DNA of 46,992 bases from Solirubrobacterales bacterium (GCA_019240115.1 JAFAYV010000064.1:1-46992); one strand, 5' to 3'. Positions 21,850 through 31,953 are shown, numbered from the stretch's first letter. Notes: a model not told the origin generated them from the letters alone. Translations and numbers: made by a program.

Positions 21850-21853
21850 GCGC

Positions 21854-23425
21854 TCAGAGCGGGATGTTGCCGTGCTTGCGCCGGGGGCCGGGGTCGCGCT
21901 TGGTCTGCAGCGTGTGCAGGGCGGTGATGACCGTGGGGCGGGTGTCGGAGGGGACGATGACGTCGTCGAGGTAGCCGCGCTCGGCGGCGACGTAGGGACT
22001 GGCGAAATGGGCCTTGTAGTCCTCGATCAGCGTCGCGCGGCGGGAGTCGGGCGTCGGGGAGGCCGCGATGTCGCGGCGGTAGATGATGTTGACCGCGCCG
22101 TCGGGGCCCATGACGGCGACCTCGGCGCTCGGCCACGCGAAGTTGAAGTCGGCGGCGAGGTGCTTGGAGCCCATGACGTCGTAGGCGCCGCCGTAGGCCT
22201 TGCGGGTGATGATCGTGATCTTCGGCACGGTCGCCTCGGCGTAGGCGTACAGGAGCTTGGCGCCGTGGCGGATGATCCCGCCCCATTCCTGGGTGGTGCC
22301 GGGGAGGAAGCCCGGGACGTCGCAGAAGGTGAGGATCGGGATGTTGAACGCGTCGCAGGTCCGGATGAAGCGCGCCGCCTTCTCCGAGGACTCGATGTCG
22401 AGCACGCCGGCGAGCTGCGCCGGCTGGTTGCCGACCACCCCGATGGAGAAGCCGTCGAGGCGGGCGAAGCCGACCACGATGTTGCGCGCGTAGTGCTCGT
22501 GGACCTCGAGGAACTCGCCGTCGTCGACGATGCGGCGGATGACCTCGCGCATGTCGTAGGGCTTGTTCGGGCTGTCGGGGACGATCGTGTCGAGCTCGGG
22601 ATCGCGTCGCTGCGAGTCGTCGGTGGTCATGACCCGAGGCGGGATCTCAAGGTTGTTCTGCGGCAGGTAGGAGAGCAGATAGCGCGCGTCCTGCAGGCAC
22701 CCGTCCTCGTCGTCGGCGGCGAAGTGGGCGACGCCCGACCTCGAGTTGTGCGACATCGCGCCGCCGAGGTCCTCAAAGCCGACCTCCTCGCCGGTGACCG
22801 TCCTGATCACGTCGGGTCCCGTGATGAACATGTGGGAGGTCTCCTTGACCATGAAGATGAAGTCGGTGATCGCCGGCGAGTAGACCGCGCCGCCCGCGCA
22901 GGGGCCCATCACGAGGCTGATCTGCGGGATGACGCCGCTGCAGCGCACGTTGCGCAGGAAGACGTCGCCGTAGGCGCCGAGGGAGACGACCCCCTCCTGG
23001 ATCCGTGCGCCGCCCGAGTCGTTGATGCCGATCACGGGGCAGCCGATCCTGGCCGCGAGATCCATGATCTTGCACATCTTCTCGGCCATCACCTCGCCGA
23101 GCGAGCCGCCGAACACCGTGAAGTCCTGGCTGAAGACGCACACGCGGCGGCCGTCGATCGTCCCGTGGCCGGTGACGACCGCGTCGCCCCAGGGACGGTT
23201 GCGCTGCATGTCGAACTCGAGCGTGCGGTGGCGGACGAACGCGTCGAGCTCCTGGAAGGAGCCGGGGTCCAGGAGCTTGGCGATCCGCTCGCGGGCGGTC
23301 AGCTTGCCCTTCTCGTGCTGCTTGTCAACGGCGGCCTGGCCGGCGTTGTGGACCGCCTCCTCGCGCAGCTCCTGCAGCCGCGCGAGCTTGTCCTCGGAGG
23401 TCTCGGGAGCGTGGTCGCGCGTCAT
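21854..23425 (-). CDS. Acyl-CoA (propionyl/acetyl) carboxylase beta subunit, carboxyltransferase
   Basis: A 523-residue carboxyltransferase with N- and C-terminal crotonase-like halves. [22 protein letters not shown] is the N-terminal signature; [20 protein letters not shown] and [17 protein letters not shown] form the first oxyanion region; [23 protein letters not shown] and [14 protein letters not shown] form the second. It transfers the carboxyl group from biotin on the alpha subunit to acetyl- or propionyl-CoA. With a mutase and SucCD in the window, propionyl-CoA is a natural substrate, but specificity was not derived residue by residue. ATG 23425 is 9 nt after TAGACT. Confidence 0.95.
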   Translation of the reverse strand: MTRDHAPETSEDKLARLQELREEAVHNAGQAAVDKQHEKGKLTARERIAKLLDPGSFQELDAFVRHRTLEFDMQRNRPWGDAVVTGHGTIDGRRVCVFSQDFTVFGGSLGEVMAEKMCKIMDLAARIGCPVIGINDSGGARIQEGVVSLGAYGDVFLRNVRCSGVIPQISLVMGPCAGGAVYSPAITDFIFMVKETSHMFITGPDVIRTVTGEEVGFEDLGGAMSHNSRSGVAHFAADDEDGCLQDARYLLSYLPQNNLEIPPRVMTTDDSQRRDPELDTIVPDSPNKPYDMREVIRRIVDDGEFLEVHEHYARNIVVGFARLDGFSIGVVGNQPAQLAGVLDIESSEKAARFIRTCDAFNIPILTFCDVPGFLPGTTQEWGGIIRHGAKLLYAYAEATVPKITIITRKAYGGAYDVMGSKHLAADFNFAWPSAEVAVMGPDGAVNIIYRRDIAASPTPDSRRATLIEDYKAHFASPYVAAERGYLDDVIVPSDTRPTVITALHTLQTKRDPGPRRKHGNIPL

Positions 23426-23434
23426 GCGAGCGCG

Positions 23435-23440
23435 AGTCTA
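23435..23440 (-). promoter_or_regulatory. -10 box TAGACT, 9 nt before the carboxylase beta gene
   Basis: Minus-strand TAGACT is separated by 9 nt from ATG 23425, predicting a leaderless mRNA. Confidence 0.5.
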
Positions 23441-23516
23441 AGTGGTCGGTGCCGTGAGTACGGCCGCTGCGACGCCGAGTTCCAGCCTCCGGCCGACGGC
23501 GGTGACGACCGGGACG

Positions 23517-24185
23517 TCAGGCGCGCGAGTACGGCCGGTGGTGGGCCTGGCCGAGGCTGTCCAGCGCCTGGCTGAGCAGCTCCAGGGTCTCGTCGTCGAC
23601 GGGCTCGGGCGGCGCCACCGGCGCGGGCGGCTCGGGCTCGGCGACCGGCGCGGGCAGCGGAGCCACGGCGACCGCCCGGGAGCGGCGCCGGCGCCACCGG
23701 GCGAGCACGCGCTCCCACAGCCGCCGCGCTCGCCCGCGAGGGGCCTGCGGGTCAGGGTCGGGCGCGCCCTCGTAGTCGGGGGCCTCGCGCGTTTCGGGCG
23801 CCAGCGCCTCGGGCGCCAACGCCTCGGGCGCCAGCGTCTCGGGCGCCAACGTCTCGGGCGCCAACGTCTCGGGCGCCAGCGTCTCGGGCGCCAAGGTCTC
23901 GGGGTCGCGCGCCGGCGTTCCGGGCGCCGGCGTCTCGGGCGCCGGCGGGATGTCGGTCCGGACCGCCGTCAGCACGACGCGCGTCCCCCAGCCGGCGGGC
24001 TCGAGCCGCACCGTGCCGCGCGCGGCAGCGCCCTCCCAGGCGACGGTGGACTCGGGCTCAAGGCTGGTGACGCGGATGTCCCTGAAATTGCCAAGATGAC
24101 GCGCCAGCGAGGCCGCGTCGCTGCATTCCGACCAGAGTTCGGGGGCGGACTTCAACAGGGTCCGGCTGACTTCGAGCTCTCCCAT
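23517..24185 (-). CDS. SRPBCC-like protein with a pentapeptide PETLA repeat region
   Basis: A 222-residue protein. Residues 1-80 (MGELEVSRTLLKSAPELWSE; LARHLGNFRDIRVTSLEPES; RGTVRLEPAGWGTRVVLTAV) look like a shortened SRPBCC/polyketide-cyclase fold, which usually forms a hydrophobic ligand pocket. It is followed by about eight copies of a five-residue unit (APETL/APEAL), an Arg-rich stretch (RGRARRLWERVLARWRRRRSR) and a proline-rich acidic tail ending in a short helix (DDETLELLSQALDSLGQA). The basic stretch could bind nucleic acid or membrane; that is speculation. The start is ATG 24185, with no clear ribosome site. It lies downstream of the GGDEF/HD-GYP gene (71-bp gap), possibly on its transcript. 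Confidence 0.7.
   Translation of the reverse strand: MGELEVSRTLLKSAPELWSECSDAASLARHLGNFRDIRVTSLEPESTVAWEGAAARGTVRLEPAGWGTRVVLTAVRTDIPPAPETPAPGTPARDPETLAPETLAPETLAPETLAPETLAPEALAPEALAPETREAPDYEGAPDPDPQAPRGRARRLWERVLARWRRRRSRAVAVAPLPAPVAEPEPPAPVAPPEPVDDETLELLSQALDSLGQAHHRPYSRA
23794..23898 (-). repeat. 15-bp tandem repeat encoding the PETLA region
   Basis: Seven consecutive 15-bp units (plus strand TCGGGCGCCARCGYC) run from 23794 to 23898, with more diverged units to about 23950. Units differ mostly at two positions, one of which is silent and one of which alternates Thr and Ala. The unit is a multiple of three, so copy-number change keeps the frame. Confidence 0.93.
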
Positions 24186-24256
24186 TGCGATCGATGTTCG
24201 CCCGGGCGGCGGCGACTCCTTCCCGGCGCCGGGAGTTCTGCAGTCGGGCCGCCGAC

Positions 24257-26278
24257 TCACCGTGCGGCGATCGGCGCCTCGGGGAGGGGGGTGGCCGACT
24301 CCTGCAGCGCGCTTGCCCGCGACCACGCGTCGACGGCCCCGGTGGCCAACAGCGCGCACAGCGCGTCGGTGGCGATCGGCTTGAACTGCCGGCCGGTGAG
24401 CTCGACACACCGCTCGACGGCGTCGGCGACGGAGCTCGCGGGGCTGTACACGCGCCGGGTGACGATCGCCTCGAACGCGTCGGCCAGGGCGAGCAGCGCC
24501 GCGCCGTCATCGATCTGCTCGGCGATCAGGCCGTCGGGGTAGCCGGCGCCGTCGGGTCGCTCGTGGTGACCGCGCACCCAGCCGACCTGCTGCGCCGAGA
24601 GCACGCCGTCGAGCATCTCGGCGCCGAGCAGCGCGTGGCGCTGCATCTGCGCCATCTCCTCGTCGTCCAGCGCCCCCGGCTTGAGCAGGATCGCGTCCGG
24701 GATGCCGATCTTGCCGACGTCGTGGACGAGCGCCGCCTGGTGCAGCGCGCCGATCGCCTCCGGCGACCAGCCGGCGACGGTCGCCAGCCGGGTGCAGAGC
24801 GCCGCCACGCGCTCGGAGTGACGCCGGGTGGCGGGGTGCTTGGCGTCGATCGCCCGCGCGAGCGCGGTGATGCCGACGAGCGCACTGCTGCGCTCGGGGT
24901 GCAGCGCGCGCTCGGCGGCGCTCGGCTGGCGCACGACCGCTGGGTCGAAGATGCACGAGCGCGTGCGGCCGTGCGCCTTGCTCCAGCACAGCGCACTGCC
25001 CGCCCGCTCGACGAGGCGCTCGACGCCTCCGGCGCGGTCGAGGTCGCAGATCCCCGCCGAGGCGGTGATCGACACGCCCTCGGAGTCGGCGACCGCGCTG
25101 ACGAGCGCCGCTCGTGCGCGCTCGACGATGGCCATCGTGCCGACCGCGTCGACGCCGTGCAGCAGCAGCGCGAACTCGTCGCCGCCGAGCCGGGCGAGCA
25201 CGTCGCCCTCGCCGGCCGCGAACTCGCCCAGCGTCAGCGCCACCGTGCTCAGCAGACGTTCGCCGGCGTGGTGGCCGCGCACCTCGTTGAGCAGGCGGAA
25301 GTCGTCGACGTCGAGGATCGCCAGCGAGAGCGGCCGCCCGGCCCGCCGGGCGCGCTCGATCTCCACCCGCGCGCGATCGTGGAAGGCGCGATGGTTGGCC
25401 AGTCCGGTGAGCGGATCGGTCGTCGCCTCGCGGAGCAGCTGCGCGTGGCCCTCGAGGTTGCCGATCGCCACGCCGGCGAGCTCGGAGAGCTCGCGCTGGC
25501 GTTCGGCGTCGTCGCCGAGGAACGCCCCGGGGTTCATCGACGCCGTCACCAGCGCCCCCCAGCGCTGGCCGCCGGCATCGATCGGGACCGCGAGTGACGC
25601 CTGGCAGCCCGCCCGGGCGAAGATCGGGCCGAGCGTGCCGTCGGCTGCGCTGCAGCGAACCGGTCTCCCCTCGAGGATCGCGCGGCGAAAGCCGTGTCGC
25701 GGGTCGGCGCGGTAGACGCCGGGCGCAAGCTCGAGGTCGCAGTCCGAGGTCCAGATCCCGAGCAGCTCGGCGTGCGTGCCGTCGCGGTCGCGCGCCACCG
25801 CCGTGACGCAGACCGCGAGGAGCTGGCCGAGCTCACGAGCGATCGTCGCCAACAGCTCGGCCGTCGGGGCGCTGCGGACCGCCGCTTCGGCGACGCGGCG
25901 CAACATCGTCTGGGCGTCGGCGAGGCGGGCCGCCCGCAGCTCGGCGCGCCTGTGCTCGGTGACGTCGACGAGCGACACCAGCAGGCCCTCCTCGCGGGGG
26001 CAGATGTGGACGCGGTACCAGCCGCCGACGCCGTCGACGACGTACTCGTGCTCCTCGTCGTCGCGCATGACGGCGCGGAGGTGCGGCTCGGAGTGGCTGC
26101 CGATCAGGACCGGCAGCCGGTCCCAGATCGTCTGCCCGATGTCCTCGTCGGAGATGCCGAAGCGCCGGCGGTAGTCGCCGTTGGCGTAGACGAGCCGCCA
26201 GTCGCGGTCGATGGCGGCCAGCGCGACGGGGGCGGCATCGAGCACCGCCTCGTCATCCCACCCCCGAACGCCTTGCAC
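24257..26278 (-). CDS. PAS-GAF-GGDEF-HD-GYP signalling protein
   Basis: A 673-residue cytoplasmic sensor with four domains: PAS (about 12-110), GAF (about 125-275), GGDEF (about 285-440) and HD-GYP (about 460-640). The GGDEF motif is intact at 365-369 (ARLGGDEFALLL), though the metal/guanine segment reads DVDDFRLLNEVRGHHAGE instead of the usual ND and GD, and no RxxD inhibitory site precedes it. The HD-GYP motifs are intact: HDVGKIGIPD (HD 519-520) and HHERPDGAGYPDG (571-583). It could make and hydrolyse cyclic di-GMP, or act only as phosphodiesterase. GTG 26278 is supported by TAGTGT 9 nt upstream. There is no membrane segment. Confidence 0.93.
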   Translation of the reverse strand: MQGVRGWDDEAVLDAAPVALAAIDRDWRLVYANGDYRRRFGISDEDIGQTIWDRLPVLIGSHSEPHLRAVMRDDEEHEYVVDGVGGWYRVHICPREEGLLVSLVDVTEHRRAELRAARLADAQTMLRRVAEAAVRSAPTAELLATIARELGQLLAVCVTAVARDRDGTHAELLGIWTSDCDLELAPGVYRADPRHGFRRAILEGRPVRCSAADGTLGPIFARAGCQASLAVPIDAGGQRWGALVTASMNPGAFLGDDAERQRELSELAGVAIGNLEGHAQLLREATTDPLTGLANHRAFHDRARVEIERARRAGRPLSLAILDVDDFRLLNEVRGHHAGERLLSTVALTLGEFAAGEGDVLARLGGDEFALLLHGVDAVGTMAIVERARAALVSAVADSEGVSITASAGICDLDRAGGVERLVERAGSALCWSKAHGRTRSCIFDPAVVRQPSAAERALHPERSSALVGITALARAIDAKHPATRRHSERVAALCTRLATVAGWSPEAIGALHQAALVHDVGKIGIPDAILLKPGALDDEEMAQMQRHALLGAEMLDGVLSAQQVGWVRGHHERPDGAGYPDGLIAEQIDDGAALLALADAFEAIVTRRVYSPASSVADAVERCVELTGRQFKPIATDALCALLATGAVDAWSRASALQESATPLPEAPIAAR

Positions 26279-26287
26279 AGACCCGAC

Positions 26288-26293
26288 ACACTA
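26288..26293 (-). promoter_or_regulatory. -10 box TAGTGT, 9 nt before the GGDEF/HD-GYP gene
   Basis: Minus-strand TAGTGT is separated by 9 nt from GTG 26278 and supports that start over the later in-frame GTG. Confidence 0.5.
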
Positions 26294-26370
26294 ACGGTTC
26301 CGGCGCCGTCCGCCTCACCAAGAATGATGCGCTATGCAGCGGTTTTAGCAGCTCTGAACGCGCGCGGGCC

Positions 26371-26880
26371 TCAGGCGCCGGCGTGCGTGGCCATGAGGAA
26401 CACCGTGACCACGACGATCAGCGACTGGAGCGCGCCGCCGATCGTGACCTGATTGAGCACCCGCCGGTACTCGTCGCTGTAGGAGAAGGTTGTCGTCCCG
26501 CCGCCGCTCCCGGGCGCCCCGGCGAGCTCGCGACCCGAGAGCTCGATCAGCCGCCTGACCCGCGGCGCCATCACCGCCCCCTCGATCCCGCCGAGCACGA
26601 GCACCGCGAAGATGCCCCACTGGGTGTAGAAGGCGTGGAACTGGTCCTCCTTGCCGGCGAGGTAGATCCCCGCGACGAGGACGACGATCAGCCCGGGATA
26701 GATCAGCCGCCGGGCGATCAGCTGCATGATCGCAAAGAACCAGGGCATCGCCGCCGGATCCAGCCGCGCCCCGGCGCCGAGGAAGATCGGATAGGCGAAG
26801 GTCGCGCCGAAGCCGATGACCGCGGCGAGGATGTGGACGGCGAGGACGAGGTCGACGAGCTCGACGGCGCAGATCGTCAT
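26371..26880 (-). CDS. Integral membrane protein, DUF2269-like
   Basis: A 169-residue protein with four predicted membrane helices: LVLAVHILAAVIGFGATFAY, IYPGLIVVLVAGIYLAG, WGIFAVLVLGGIEGAVM and SLIVVVTVFLMATH. The first helix, with His followed by a Gly-Phe-Gly pattern, and the overall spacing match the DUF2269 family of unknown function. A glycine-rich loop (APGSGGGTTTF) precedes the last helix. The ATG follows the methylmalonyl-CoA mutase stop by 13 bp, so it is probably the second gene of that operon; no mechanistic link is known to me. Confidence 0.72.
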   Translation of the reverse strand: MTICAVELVDLVLAVHILAAVIGFGATFAYPIFLGAGARLDPAAMPWFFAIMQLIARRLIYPGLIVVLVAGIYLAGKEDQFHAFYTQWGIFAVLVLGGIEGAVMAPRVRRLIELSGRELAGAPGSGGGTTTFSYSDEYRRVLNQVTIGGALQSLIVVVTVFLMATHAGA

Positions 26881-26893
26881 CTGTGGCCGGCCG

Positions 26894-28513
<1,620 letters not shown>

Positions 28514-28523
28514 CGGGCGTCAG

Positions 28524-28529
28524 AGACTA
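28524..28529 (-). promoter_or_regulatory. -10 box TAGTCT, 10 nt before the mutase gene
   Basis: Minus-strand TAGTCT is separated by 10 nt from ATG 28513. There is no room for a cobalamin riboswitch between it and the start. Confidence 0.5.
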
Positions 28530-28621
28530 CTGGTAGCGCGAGCCCGGCTCGGCGGTCGACACGGCTCTCGAACGGCGCCCACGGGCCGCGTCGCCTGACC
28601 GTGGCGAGCGGGGTCGGGCAG

Positions 28622-28673
28622 GATCGGGCGGATCGGGCGGATCGGGCGGGATCGGGCGGGCGGGATCGGGCGG
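28622..28673. repeat. GATCGGGCG short tandem repeat in a divergent promoter region
   Basis: GATCGGGCG occurs at 28622, 28631, 28640, 28650 and 28664, so spacing is 9, 9, 10 and 14 bp. It sits between the two divergent -10 boxes of the mutase and moaX genes. Confidence 0.9.
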
Positions 28674-28692
28674 CGCGGCGTACCCGAGGGCG

Positions 28693-28698
28693 TAGCCT
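28693..28698 (+). promoter_or_regulatory. -10 box TAGCCT, 7 nt before moaX
   Basis: TAGCCT at 28693-28698 is followed by 7 nt and GTG 28706. Confidence 0.5.
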
Positions 28699-28705
28699 TC
28701 GGGTC

Positions 28706-29341
28706 GTGGAGGTACGAATCCGGATGTTCGCCAGCCTGCGCGAGCGCGCCGGGACCGACGAGGTGGCGGTCGATCTGCCCGAGGGCGCGACGGTCTCGGA
28801 CGCGCTGGCGACGTTGCGGGAGCTGATCGACGGCCTGCCGGTCGTGATGGCCGTCAACCGCGAGTACGCCGACGCCGACCAGCCGCTGAGCGCGGGCGAC
28901 GAGCTGGCGCTCATCCCGCCGGTGTCCGGAGGGTCGGTGGCGATCGCTCACGTCCGGGTCACCCGCGAGCCGATCGGCCTCGACGGCGTCACGGCGCGGG
29001 TGGGCGATCCGCGGGCGGGCGCCGTGGTCACCTTCAGCGGGGTCACCCGCGAGGTGCCCGAGCTGGGCTACGAGGCCTATGTCGAGATGGCCGAGGCGAT
29101 GATGCGCGAGATCGTCTCGGCGGCGATCGAGCGGCACGGACTGTGCGCTGCGGCCGCCGAGCACCGCATCGGCACCGTCCCGCTGTCCGAGCCCTCGGTC
29201 ACCGTCGCCGCGTCGGCCCCGCACCGCGCCGAGGCGTTCGCCGGCGCGCGCGAGATCATCGACGAGATCAAGGCTCGCGCTCCGATCTGGAAGCAGGAGG
29301 AAGGCGCCTGGAAGCATCACGGCCAGCCGCCCCGCCGATAG
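28706..29341 (+). CDS. moaX: MoaD-MoaE fusion (molybdopterin synthase, MoaX-like)
   Basis: A 211-residue fusion of both molybdopterin-synthase subunits. Residues 1-76 are MoaD (ubiquitin-like; [20 protein letters not shown], ending LIPPVSGG), and residues 79-211 are MoaE ([46 protein letters not shown] with the catalytic lysines). MoaD needs a free C-terminal Gly-Gly to carry the thiocarboxylate, but here Gly75-Gly76 is internal, as in M. tuberculosis MoaX, which is cleaved after that pair. The GTG start is set by TAGCCT 7 nt upstream. The TAG stop is also the start of the next gene's -10 box. Confidence 0.95.
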   Translation: MEVRIRMFASLRERAGTDEVAVDLPEGATVSDALATLRELIDGLPVVMAVNREYADADQPLSAGDELALIPPVSGGSVAIAHVRVTREPIGLDGVTARVGDPRAGAVVTFSGVTREVPELGYEAYVEMAEAMMREIVSAAIERHGLCAAAAEHRIGTVPLSEPSVTVAASAPHRAEAFAGAREIIDEIKARAPIWKQEEGAWKHHGQPPRR

Positions 29342-29344
29342 CCT
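29339..29344 (+). promoter_or_regulatory. -10 box TAGCCT overlapping the moaX stop codon
   Basis: Bases 29339-29341 are the moaX TAG stop; with the next three they form TAGCCT, 8 nt before ATG 29353. Confidence 0.5.
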
Positions 29345-29352
29345 GGCCGACC

Positions 29353-30300
29353 ATGCCCACCTGTCTGGTCACCGGCGGCGCCGGCTTCCTCGGCTCGCAC
29401 CTGTGCGACGAGCTGCTGGCTCGCGGCAACCGCGTCCTGTGCATCGACAACTTCGAGACCGGCTCGCTGGAGAACATCGAGCACATCCGCACCGACCGGT
29501 TCGTCTATCGACAGGTCGACATCATCGAGCCCTACTACGTCGACGAGCCGATCGACTTCGTCTACCACTTCGCCTCGCCCGCATCGCCGATCGACTACCT
29601 GCGCCTTCCGCTGCACACGCTCAAGGTCGGCTCCTACGGAACCCACCACACGCTCGGCCTCGCCAAGAAGCACCGCGCGCGCTTCATCACCGCCTCGACG
29701 AGCGAGGTCTACGGCGACCCCCAGGTCCACCCCCAGCCCGAGACCTACTGGGGCCACGTCAACCCGATCGGGCCCCGCGGCGTCTACGACGAGGCCAAGC
29801 GCTACGCCGAGGCGCTGACGATGGCCTACCACCGCCAGCAGGGCGTCGACACCGCGATCGTGCGCATCTTCAACACCTTCGGCGCGAGGATGCGCCCCTA
29901 TGACGGCCGTGCGATCCCGACGTTCCTGCGCCAGGCGCTCCAGGATCGGCCGATCACCGTCTTCGGCGACGGGTCGCAGACGCGGTCGTTCTGCTATGTC
30001 GACGACCTCATCCGCGGCATCATCGCGCTGTCGCAGTCCGGTTACCACGACCCGGTCAACATCGGCAACCCCGATGAGTTCACGCTGCTCGAGCTGGCCG
30101 AGACGGTGATCGAGGTCACCGGCTCGAAGTCGGAGATCGTCTATGAGGCGCTGCCCACCGACGATCCCCAGGTGCGCCGACCCGACATCACGCTCGCCAC
30201 CGAGCTGCTCGGCTGGAAGCCCGAGGTCGAGCTGCGCGAGGGGCTGCGGCGCACGCTGCAGGAGTCGGGCGAGGAGGCCCTGATCGGGCCGTCCCGCTGA
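29353..30300 (+). CDS. NAD-dependent epimerase/decarboxylase, UDP-glucuronate decarboxylase (UXS)-like
   Basis: A 315-residue extended short-chain dehydrogenase. [20 protein letters not shown] is the NAD-binding loop, [22 protein letters not shown] is nearly diagnostic of UDP-xylose synthases, [20 protein letters not shown] continues that subgroup, and YDEAKR contains the YxxxK catalytic pair. It should convert UDP-glucuronate to UDP-xylose, a sugar donor for extracellular polysaccharide. The next gene is an undecaprenyl-phosphate sugar transferase, which fits. ATG 29353 is 8 nt after TAGCCT; the frame extends upstream only through the moaX gene. Confidence 0.93.
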   Translation: MPTCLVTGGAGFLGSHLCDELLARGNRVLCIDNFETGSLENIEHIRTDRFVYRQVDIIEPYYVDEPIDFVYHFASPASPIDYLRLPLHTLKVGSYGTHHTLGLAKKHRARFITASTSEVYGDPQVHPQPETYWGHVNPIGPRGVYDEAKRYAEALTMAYHRQQGVDTAIVRIFNTFGARMRPYDGRAIPTFLRQALQDRPITVFGDGSQTRSFCYVDDLIRGIIALSQSGYHDPVNIGNPDEFTLLELAETVIEVTGSKSEIVYEALPTDDPQVRRPDITLATELLGWKPEVELREGLRRTLQESGEEALIGPSR

Positions 30301-30337
30301 GGCCGGGGGAAGCTTCTCCGGAACTTCGCAGACGGGA

Positions 30338-30343
30338 TACCGT
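30338..30343 (+). promoter_or_regulatory. Possible -10 TACCGT of the sugar transferase gene
   Basis: TACCGT at 30338-30343 lies in an AT-richer patch 46 nt before ATG 30390, so this would be a leadered transcript. GAAGCTTC upstream and the GCTTCT/AGAAGC pair around the box form an inverted repeat. Confidence 0.3.
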
Positions 30344-30389
30344 TAGAAGCTGCGGGCGGGCTCCCGGTGACACCCCGCACGTTCTCCCG

Positions 30390-31916
30390 ATGGACCACGA
30401 ACACGTACTCCAGAGCCGGGCCGACGGAGCGTATGGAGACTCCGGTCGCTCGTCGCGGGCCCCGCTGTCGGATCGCGACGTCCGCCGCCGGCGCGCGCCG
30501 ATTCTGAGCTTCCTGCTGCGGCGGATGACGCTGCGCCGCGTCTCCAGCGTCGTGACGCTGCTGGCGATCGACTTCGTGGGGGTGGCCGGCGCGATGTTCA
30601 CCGCGCTCGCCCTGAAGCTGGTCTCGCGCGGCGACTTCAGCGCTCACGCGGCGTGGGCGAACATGCGATCGTCGCTGGCGTTCGCCTACCTGCTCGTCGT
30701 GCTGATGTTCGCCCGCGCCGACCTGTACGCGGACCGGCCGCGGCGGCCCGGACTGACCAAGCTCGTCACCGCGCTCACCCAGGCGACGCTGCTCGGCCTC
30801 GTCTTCTCGCTGGCCAACGGCGACCATTTCTCGAGCTACTTCCTCTTCTACGGCTCGCTGTTCTTCGGCCTCGTCTACATCGGTGGGATGCGCGCGGCCT
30901 ACACCTCGGCCACCGGGTGGCTGCTCGAGCAGGCCGGCTATCGCCGGCGCGCGCTGCTCGTCGGCTCCGGGCACCATCTCGACGCCGTCGCCCACGCGCT
31001 GGGCAGTCGCTCGCACACCCAGGTCGAGCTCGTTGGCGCGGTCTCGTTGACCGCCGAGCCGCCGCGCGGGCTGCGACTCGTGGGCGAGCTGCACCACCTC
31101 GACGAGGTGCTCGCCCGCCAGCGGGTCGACGAGGTGATCATCACCGACCCCGAGTTCCCGCACGAGCACGCGCTCGAGCTCGTCGACCGCTGTCACCAGC
31201 GGGGCGTGACCGTCCACGTCGCCCCCTCGACGATGGAGATCCTCCTCGATCGCGCCGAGTTCAGCCCCGGGGAGTCGGTGCCGCTGTTCACGCTGCGCCC
31301 CCCGGTGTTCGACGGCGTCCAGTTTGCCGCCAAGCGGACGTTCGATCTCATCCTCGCCTCGCTCGGGATGCTGCTCATCTCGCCGATCCTGATCGCGTGC
31401 GCGGCGGCGGTGCGGTTCTCCAGTCGGGGCCCGATCATCTACCGCTCGCTGCGTCCCGGGATCGCGGGCAAGCCCTTCTACTGCTTCAAGTTCCGCACCA
31501 TGCGCGTCGACTCGGGGCTGAGCACGGAGGTGCTCGAGCAGCTCAACGAGTCCTCGGGGGCGCTGTTCAAGATCCGCGACGACCCCCGGCTGACCCCGGT
31601 GGGGCGGCTGCTGCGGCGGTTCTCGCTCGACGAGCTCCCTCAGCTGGCCAACGTCGTGCGGGGCGAGATGTCGCTCGTCGGGCCGCGTCCGCTGCCGATG
31701 CGCGACTTCGAGCATCTCGAGGACTGGCACAAGCAGCGCTATCAGGTGCTGCCGGGGATCACCGGCCTGTGGCAGGTGTCGGGTCGCTCGGAGCTCGACT
31801 TCGACGACCTCGTGCGGCTCGACTTCCTCTACCTGGAGCGGTGGTCGGTGTTCCTCGACCTGTCGATCCTGCTCAAGACGATCCCCGCCGTCCTGACCCG
31901 CCGCGGCGCCTACTGA
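30390..31916 (+). CDS. Polyprenyl-phosphate sugar-1-phosphate transferase (exopolysaccharide initiation)
   Basis: A 508-residue membrane enzyme of the WbaP/CpsE class. Four N-terminal membrane helices (about 50-165) are followed by a nucleotide-binding-like cytoplasmic domain (about 185-290), a re-entrant membrane segment (FDLILASLGMLLISPILIAC) and the catalytic bacterial sugar transferase domain. Its signatures are CFKFRTMR, LTPVGRLLRRFSLDELPQLA and GEMSLVGPRPLP, ending in GITGLWQVSGRSELDFDDLV. It attaches the first sugar phosphate to undecaprenyl phosphate. Its stop lies in a two-copy 20-bp repeat. It follows the UXS-like gene by 90 bp. Confidence 0.93.
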   Translation: MDHEHVLQSRADGAYGDSGRSSRAPLSDRDVRRRRAPILSFLLRRMTLRRVSSVVTLLAIDFVGVAGAMFTALALKLVSRGDFSAHAAWANMRSSLAFAYLLVVLMFARADLYADRPRRPGLTKLVTALTQATLLGLVFSLANGDHFSSYFLFYGSLFFGLVYIGGMRAAYTSATGWLLEQAGYRRRALLVGSGHHLDAVAHALGSRSHTQVELVGAVSLTAEPPRGLRLVGELHHLDEVLARQRVDEVIITDPEFPHEHALELVDRCHQRGVTVHVAPSTMEILLDRAEFSPGESVPLFTLRPPVFDGVQFAAKRTFDLILASLGMLLISPILIACAAAVRFSSRGPIIYRSLRPGIAGKPFYCFKFRTMRVDSGLSTEVLEQLNESSGALFKIRDDPRLTPVGRLLRRFSLDELPQLANVVRGEMSLVGPRPLPMRDFEHLEDWHKQRYQVLPGITGLWQVSGRSELDFDDLVRLDFLYLERWSVFLDLSILLKTIPAVLTRRGAY

Positions 31917-31932
31917 CCCGCCGCGACGCCTA
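31893..31932. repeat. 20-bp tandem duplication over the sugar transferase stop codon
   Basis: CTGACCCGCCGCGGCGCCTA at 31893-31912 is repeated at 31913-31932 with one substitution. The TGA stop (31914-31916) is created at the junction, where the second copy starts in a different frame. Confidence 0.9.
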
Positions 31933-31953
31933 TTGAGCGGCTCCGGCGCGGTG

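Larger units (their letters stand above)
21363..21853. other. Largest gene-free gap, rich in repeats
   Basis: About 490 bp between the OCD-like gene and the carboxylase beta gene. Open frames here look like low-complexity shadows with no recognisable domain. It holds a pair of 22-bp inverted arms (21386-21476), a 27-bp tandem repeat (21575-21654) and a 32-bp direct repeat (21786-21849), with many G runs. Confidence 0.7.

Noticed and set aside
20525-23575. 1016-codon plus-strand frame across the OCD-like gene, gap and carboxylase beta
   Set aside because: It is out of frame with one gene and antisense to the other, with no recognisable domain.
23517-26880. Candidate new anti-phage or nucleotide-signalling island
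   Set aside because: The GGDEF/HD-GYP protein, repeat protein and DUF2269-like protein show no effector nuclease, pore or toxin and no transfer signs; composition matches the surroundings.
28514-28705. Cobalamin or molybdenum-cofactor riboswitch between the mutase and moaX
   Set aside because: The -10 boxes lie 7-10 nt from the starts, leaving no leader RNA; no B12-box-like sequence was recognised.
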